Shown here one piece after another: positions 5,568 through 9,785 of a DNA stretch of 9,785 nucleotides. Position 1 is the stretch's first letter, and every line of letters starts with the position of its first letter. This DNA is from Nocardioides sp. (lineage in GTDB: Bacteria; Actinomycetota; Actinomycetes; Propionibacteriales; Nocardioidaceae): positions 1 to 9,785 of the forward strand of contig JASLDK010000046.1 of the NCBI GenBank assembly GCA_030145945.1, written 5' to 3'. Both the position numbers and the translations under genes were made by a program. The notes under the pieces were generated by a model. It was not told the origin of the DNA, made no database searches, and saw nothing but the letters and a program-made list of their open reading frames with translations.

Positions 5568-8500
5568 TGTCCGTGGACGAGCAGGTGGACTCCACCGGGC
5601 TGTTTGCCGAAGAGACGGTCGCCGCTCCGGTCGACGACACGGTCCAGTGGCGCGCGTCGTTGCTCCAGTTGGTCAACTGGGGTGGCTTCGGTGGTCTCAC
5701 CACGGTTCCGCTCGCTGGTGACGCGACGATGATCTCGGGCGCGTCCGGTGTCGGCAAGAGCACCATCCTCGACGCCTACACGGCGCTGATGATGCCCTCG
5801 GACACCAAGTTCAACGGCGCCTCCAATGACGCCGTCGCTGGTCGGGCCCGCAGCGCCGGTCAGCGCAACCTGTTGTCCTACCTGCGCGGCGCGGTCGACG
5901 TCGTCGACGACCCCAAGACGGGCCGCCCCGTCGAGAAACTGCTGCGCGGCAGGGGCGCCGACACCTGGGGTGCGGTGGCGATGACCTTCGTCAGTGATCA
6001 GGGCGGTCGTTTCACCGCACTGCGCACCTACTACGTGCCCCGTCGTGCCTCCCGCTCCGGCGACGTCCTCATGCAGATGTGGACCCACGAAGGTGTCCTG
6101 CCGTTGGACAAGCTCGAGGCCGCCGTGCCGGAGAAGTTCCACGCCAACACCCTCAAGAAGCTCTTCCCCGGCATTCGCGTCCACCGCACCTACGCCGACT
6201 TCTCGGCGGTCCTGCACGCCCGCCTCGGCATCGGAGCCGGCGGCGACGGGAGCAAGGCGCTGCGCCTCCTCGCCCGGATCCAGGCCGGCAACCAGGTGCG
6301 CAGCGTCGACGAGCTCTACAAGGACATGGTCCTCGAGCGTCCGGCGACCTATGCCGCCGCCGACCGCGCGATCGAGCACTTCGACGACCTCGACGCGGCT
6401 CACGCCGCCATGCGGACCGAGCAGCAGAAGCTCGAGCTCCTCGAGCCGATCACCGAGATGCACGAACGGCGTGCGACGGCCGCGAAGCGGCTGGCCGAGC
6501 TCGACTCCTACGGCATCACGCTGAGCGGCGACGAGACGCCGTTGCGCTACTGGCTGATGCGCACCCACCTGCGGCTCATCGAGACCGCGGTCTCGACCAA
6601 CCGCGAGGAGCGGACGGCGACGTTGCAGGCCCTCGCTCTCGCGCAGAGCGAGGAGCTCCAGCTCAGTGGAGACCTCGATGCTGCGAAAGAGGCGCATCGC
6701 GACGCGGGGGGCGGCGATCTCCAGCGGCTGGCGGCACGCGCCGAGGACGAGCGCAGCCTGCGGGTGGAGCGCGGGAACCGGCTCTCCGAGCTCGAGGAGC
6801 GCGTCTATCCGCTGGTCGGTCTTCCTGACATCGAGCCCCCTGACCTCGAGTCCGCACTCGAGGACATCGGTGCCTTCACCGTGCTTCAGGAGCAGGCCCG
6901 TGAGCGGGTCGCGGCGGGGGAGAAGCGGCAGAAGGCACTGCAGGCCGAGCGCGAGCAGGTGCTGCGCAACGAGCAGTTCCCGCTGACCCAGGAACAATCG
7001 GTGCTCAAGCAGGAGCGCGTCTCCCTGGAGAGTCGCGCCGGACGGGTGCCGGCTGCGCTCGACAACCTGCGCACCATGGTCGCCCGCGCCAGTGGCCTGT
7101 CGGTCGAGGACCTCCCGTTCGTCGCCGAGTTGATCGACGTCGCCCCCGATGAGGCCCGTTGGCGCACCGCGGTCGAGACCGTGCTCGGCGGCAGTGCCCG
7201 GATGATGCTCGTCCCGATCGACCGACTCTCGGACTTCTCCGCAGCCATCGACCAGTTGCGGCTGCCCGCGCGTCTGACCTTTCAAGGTGTCGAGCTCGAC
7301 CTCCCAGGCACCGGACCCTCCGATCCCGAGCGGATCGCGGGCAAGCTGCTGTTCAAGGACTCGCCGTTCGCAGGCTGGGTCCAGCAGCACGTCGAGGAGC
7401 CCGCGCGCAATGCACTCTGCGTGGCCGACGCGAGCGAGCTCAACGGACCCGGGTTCCGGGTCACCCTCGCCGGCCAGACCCGCAACGGTCGCCGCGGCAC
7501 CCACGGTCGCAACGAGCAACGCAACATCATCGGCTTCTCCAGCGAGGACGCGATCGCCGAGATCGACGCCCAGTTGGTCGTCGTGGAGCGCAAGCTCGGC
7601 GAGATCGACGGACGACTCTCCGAGCTCGGACGGTTGTCGAGCCTGATCGACCTGCAGCGCAAGGCGTACGACGCGATCGTGATGGTTCGCTTCGACGACG
7701 TCGACGTCGCGGGCAGCGACCGTCGGATCGCCGATCTCGAGGAGCGCCGCGCAGCGATCCTGGCGTCCGACGACCGCCTGCAGGTGTTGCAGGCGCAGAT
7801 CGACGATCTCGAGGATCGACTGGGCCAGACCCGAAAACAGCGGTTCTCCCTCGAACAGCGCAGGGACCGGCTGCAGGGCGACCAGGGCGAGCTCTACGAC
7901 GCTGAGGACGCGATCAAGGACCGAGTGCTCGCCATCGAGAGCGCGGGCGTCGTCCTCCTCGACGACGACCAGGACGCCGCACTGACGGCCGACTTCGCCG
8001 CCGCCGCGGCGCCGGCCGACCCGGATGACCTCGACCGGTTCGCGGAGAACTCCCAACGTCTCGGTGAGCGGCTGCGCACGGCACTCGCCGACGCCGAGGC
8101 CGAGATCAAGCGCTGCGACGACGACCTCGGCACCATCTTCCGCAGCTACAAGTTCGCCTGGGACTCGCCCAATCTCGGTGTGACTGCCGAGTCGTACGCC
8201 GACTACGCCCGCATCCTCGAGGAGATCCGCGGCAAGGGACTCGCCGATCGGCGCTCCGAGTGGCGGCGCCGCCTCACCGAGTGGAGCGGCCAGGACCTGG
8301 TCCCACTGCTGGGTGCGATGTCCTCGTCGGTGGAGGAGATCGAGGACCGGCTCGAGCCGATCAACGCGATCCTGCGGCGCCTCGAGTTCGGTGCCGGTGC
8401 CGATCGACTGCGCATCCGGCTGCGCCGACTCGCGCCCGCCCACGTCCAGGTCTTCATGAAGGACCTGCGGGCGCTGTCGTCCGGGGCCACAGCCGAGCTC

Positions 8501-9040
8501 AGGGAGGAGGACCTCGAGAAGAGGTTCGCCGAGCTGAGCAGGTTCATGCGCCAGCTCCGCAAGCCCGACCAGACCTCGAGCGAGGCGGCGGGCGGCAGCG
8601 ATCGCGACCGGCTGCTCGACGTGCGACGTCATGTCGAGATCAGCGCCGAGCGCTACGACCACCTCACCGGCGAACTCCGGGCGACCTATCGCACGCTCGG
8701 GGAGAAGTCGGGTGGTGAGAGCCAGGAGCTGGTCGCGTTCATCGTCGGCTCGGCGCTCCGCTTCCGGTTGGGTGACGAGATGCGGTCGCGTCCGCGTTTC
8801 GCACCGGTGTTCCTCGACGAGGGCTTCGTGAAGGCCGACTCCGAGTTCGCAGGTCGTGCCGTGAAGGCGTGGCGGGGCCTCGGGTTCCAGCTGATCATCG
8901 GTGTGCCGCTCGACAAGGTCACCGGCCTCGAGCCCCACATGGACGAACTGCTCGCGATCACCAAGAACACCACGACCCACCAGTCCTGGATCACACCGAT
9001 CACGGACGCCGTCGAGGCAGCCGCCGTCCGGGCCGAGTGA
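5567..9040 (+). CDS. jetC: Wadjet/condensin SMC-like ATPase JetC (COG4913, MksB/MukB-like)
   Basis: JetC is the motor subunit: two copies dimerise through a hinge and, driven by ATP, extrude DNA with JetA and JetB. The 1157-residue product has an SMC-type plan. The N-terminal head begins with the family signature WRASLLQLVNWGGFGGLTTV (28-47), followed by Walker A GASGVGKST (58-66, Lys64). A coiled-coil arm runs from about 270 to 500. A hinge-like globular region (about 505-655) includes LPFVAELIDVAPDEARW, starting at residue 516. The return coiled coil spans about 658-980, with a break near WDSPNLGVTAESYADYARI (865-883). The C-terminal head carries the ABC signature SGGESQE (1048-1054) and Walker B PVFLDEGF, with the putative catalytic pair Asp1084/Glu1085. 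All ATPase motifs are intact. The stop at 9038-9040 is three bases from the stop of the convergent gene, so no jetD follows. Other readings such as SbcC or RecF-type are less likely given the jetA and jetB neighbours. Confidence 0.93.
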   Translation: MSVDEQVDSTGLFAEETVAAPVDDTVQWRASLLQLVNWGGFGGLTTVPLAGDATMISGASGVGKSTILDAYTALMMPSDTKFNGASNDAVAGRARSAGQRNLLSYLRGAVDVVDDPKTGRPVEKLLRGRGADTWGAVAMTFVSDQGGRFTALRTYYVPRRASRSGDVLMQMWTHEGVLPLDKLEAAVPEKFHANTLKKLFPGIRVHRTYADFSAVLHARLGIGAGGDGSKALRLLARIQAGNQVRSVDELYKDMVLERPATYAAADRAIEHFDDLDAAHAAMRTEQQKLELLEPITEMHERRATAAKRLAELDSYGITLSGDETPLRYWLMRTHLRLIETAVSTNREERTATLQALALAQSEELQLSGDLDAAKEAHRDAGGGDLQRLAARAEDERSLRVERGNRLSELEERVYPLVGLPDIEPPDLESALEDIGAFTVLQEQARERVAAGEKRQKALQAEREQVLRNEQFPLTQEQSVLKQERVSLESRAGRVPAALDNLRTMVARASGLSVEDLPFVAELIDVAPDEARWRTAVETVLGGSARMMLVPIDRLSDFSAAIDQLRLPARLTFQGVELDLPGTGPSDPERIAGKLLFKDSPFAGWVQQHVEEPARNALCVADASELNGPGFRVTLAGQTRNGRRGTHGRNEQRNIIGFSSEDAIAEIDAQLVVVERKLGEIDGRLSELGRLSSLIDLQRKAYDAIVMVRFDDVDVAGSDRRIADLEERRAAILASDDRLQVLQAQIDDLEDRLGQTRKQRFSLEQRRDRLQGDQGELYDAEDAIKDRVLAIESAGVVLLDDDQDAALTADFAAAAAPADPDDLDRFAENSQRLGERLRTALADAEAEIKRCDDDLGTIFRSYKFAWDSPNLGVTAESYADYARILEEIRGKGLADRRSEWRRRLTEWSGQDLVPLLGAMSSSVEEIEDRLEPINAILRRLEFGAGADRLRIRLRRLAPAHVQVFMKDLRALSSGATAELREEDLEKRFAELSRFMRQLRKPDQTSSEAAGGSDRDRLLDVRRHVEISAERYDHLTGELRATYRTLGEKSGGESQELVAFIVGSALRFRLGDEMRSRPRFAPVFLDEGFVKADSEFAGRAVKAWRGLGFQLIIGVPLDKVTGLEPHMDELLAITKNTTTHQSWITPITDAVEAAAVRAE

Positions 9041-9043
9041 GGG

Positions 9044-9785
9044 TCAGAAGGCGCTGATGCCCGTCAGTGCCCGACCGATCAGCAGCTTCTGGATCTGCGT
9101 GGTGCCCTCATACAGCGTGGTGACCCGGGCATCGCGCAGCGCCTTGCCCACGGGGAACTCGTCCACGTAGCCATAGCCGCCGAACACCTGCACGGCCTGG
9201 TTCGCGGCCCGCACCGATGCCTCGGTCGCGAAGAGCTTGGCCATGGAGGCGGCCGTCCCGAACGGCTCACCGCGCTCGGCGAGATCGGCGGCCCGCCACA
9301 CCATCAGCCGGGCAGCGTCGGTCTCGACGGCCATGTCAGCGAGCATCTCCTGGACCAGTTGGTAGGAGGCGATCGGCTTTCCGAACTGCGTGCGCTCGCC
9401 GGCGTACGAGACGCTCGCCTCGAGGCAGCCACGGGAGAGCCCGACACATCCGGCCGCCACCGAGATCCGGCCCTTGTCGAGGGCCGTCATCGCGATCCGG
9501 AAGCCGCTGCCCTCGCCGCCGAGCCGGTGGCTGTCCGGCACCCGGACGTCCTCGAGGACCAGCTCCGCGGTCGCCTGTCCGCGCAGGCCGAGCTTTCCCT
9601 TGATCTCGCGACGGCTGAAGCCGGGGGAGTCGGTGGGGACGAGGAAGGCCGTGATGCCCTTCGGCCCCGGCCCACCGGTGCGGGCGAAGACGAGCGCGAC
9701 GTCGGCCCACGTCCCGTTGGTGATGAAGACCTTGTTGCCGGTGAGCATCCATTCGTCACCGTCACGCACGGCGCGGGTGACCAGC
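9044..9785 (-). CDS. Acyl-CoA dehydrogenase, C-terminal part (runs off the window)
   Basis: This flavoenzyme family oxidises acyl-CoA thioesters to 2-enoyl-CoA with FAD and passes electrons to an electron-transfer flavoprotein. Only about 247 C-terminal residues are visible. The frame is open to the window edge and the true start lies beyond it; a GTG codon at 9769 is internal. The visible part begins in the middle beta domain (RDGDEWMLTGNKVFITNG) and continues into the C-terminal helical domain with the family motifs YAGERTQFGKPI, QVFGGYGYVDEFPV and LYEGTTQIQ. The Glu of YEGT, encoded at 9107-9109, matches the usual catalytic base of short- and medium-chain enzymes. The substrate cannot be fixed from this fragment. 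The gene converges on jetC with a three-base gap and no room for a separate terminator. No functional link to the condensin operon is evident. Confidence 0.92.
   Translation of the reverse strand, partial: LVTRAVRDGDEWMLTGNKVFITNGTWADVALVFARTGGPGPKGITAFLVPTDSPGFSRREIKGKLGLRGQATAELVLEDVRVPDSHRLGGEGSGFRIAMTALDKGRISVAAGCVGLSRGCLEASVSYAGERTQFGKPIASYQLVQEMLADMAVETDAARLMVWRAADLAERGEPFGTAASMAKLFATEASVRAANQAVQVFGGYGYVDEFPVGKALRDARVTTLYEGTTQIQKLLIGRALTGISAF

Noticed and set aside
5309..8980. A 1223-codon open frame on the minus strand, antisense to jetC and the end of jetB
   Set aside because: GC-rich third positions in jetC leave the opposite strand almost free of stops. The product has the His/Asp/Gly/Leu-rich, repetitive look of an antisense shadow, without recognisable domains, while jetC has clear family motifs.
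3352..9040. Reading the operon as SbcCD or RecN-type DNA repair genes
   Set aside because: The ATPase has a COG4913-like N-terminal signature and hinge, and it sits directly behind DUF3375 and DUF4194 genes. That gene set is specific to Wadjet/Mks condensins, and there is no SbcD-like nuclease.

Overview
The window is very GC-rich, uses GTG as well as ATG starts, and packs its genes with stop/start overlaps. Together with the gene families present this points to a high-GC actinobacterium. A Nocardioides-like member of the Propionibacteriales would fit, but that is inference and not a sequence match.

Layout. (1) 114-1978, plus strand: a two-component pair. A NarL/DesK-type membrane histidine kinase is joined by an ATGA overlap to a NarL/LuxR-type response regulator. 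(2) 1902-3198, minus strand: a short two-gene unit, an unrecognised 104-residue protein followed by a xi-class glutathione-transferase-like (hydro)quinone reductase. Its 3' end overlaps the response regulator gene tail to tail by 77 bp. (3) 3352-9040, plus strand: a tightly coupled three-gene operon that I identify as jetA-jetB-jetC. These encode the kleisin (DUF3375), the MukE-like winged-helix subunit (DUF4194) and the SMC-like ATPase (COG4913) of a Wadjet type I / MksBEF-like condensin. (4) 9044-9785, minus strand: the C-terminal part of an acyl-CoA dehydrogenase whose start lies outside the window.

The most notable point is what is absent. In Wadjet type I loci, jetD (a DUF3322/DUF2220, topoisomerase VI-like nuclease) normally follows jetC. 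Here jetC ends three bases from the stop codon of the convergent acyl-CoA dehydrogenase gene, and no jetD-like gene lies upstream either. The ATPase motifs of JetC are intact and all three reading frames are open, so this looks like a functional JetABC motor without a locally encoded nuclease. Either jetD is elsewhere in the genome, or the complex acts as a chromosome condensin or uses another effector.

The kinase/regulator pair, the reductase pair and the dehydrogenase show no obvious functional link to the condensin operon. No RNA genes, insertion sequences, CRISPR arrays or intact mobile elements were seen. There is no gene-free stretch longer than about 155 bp.
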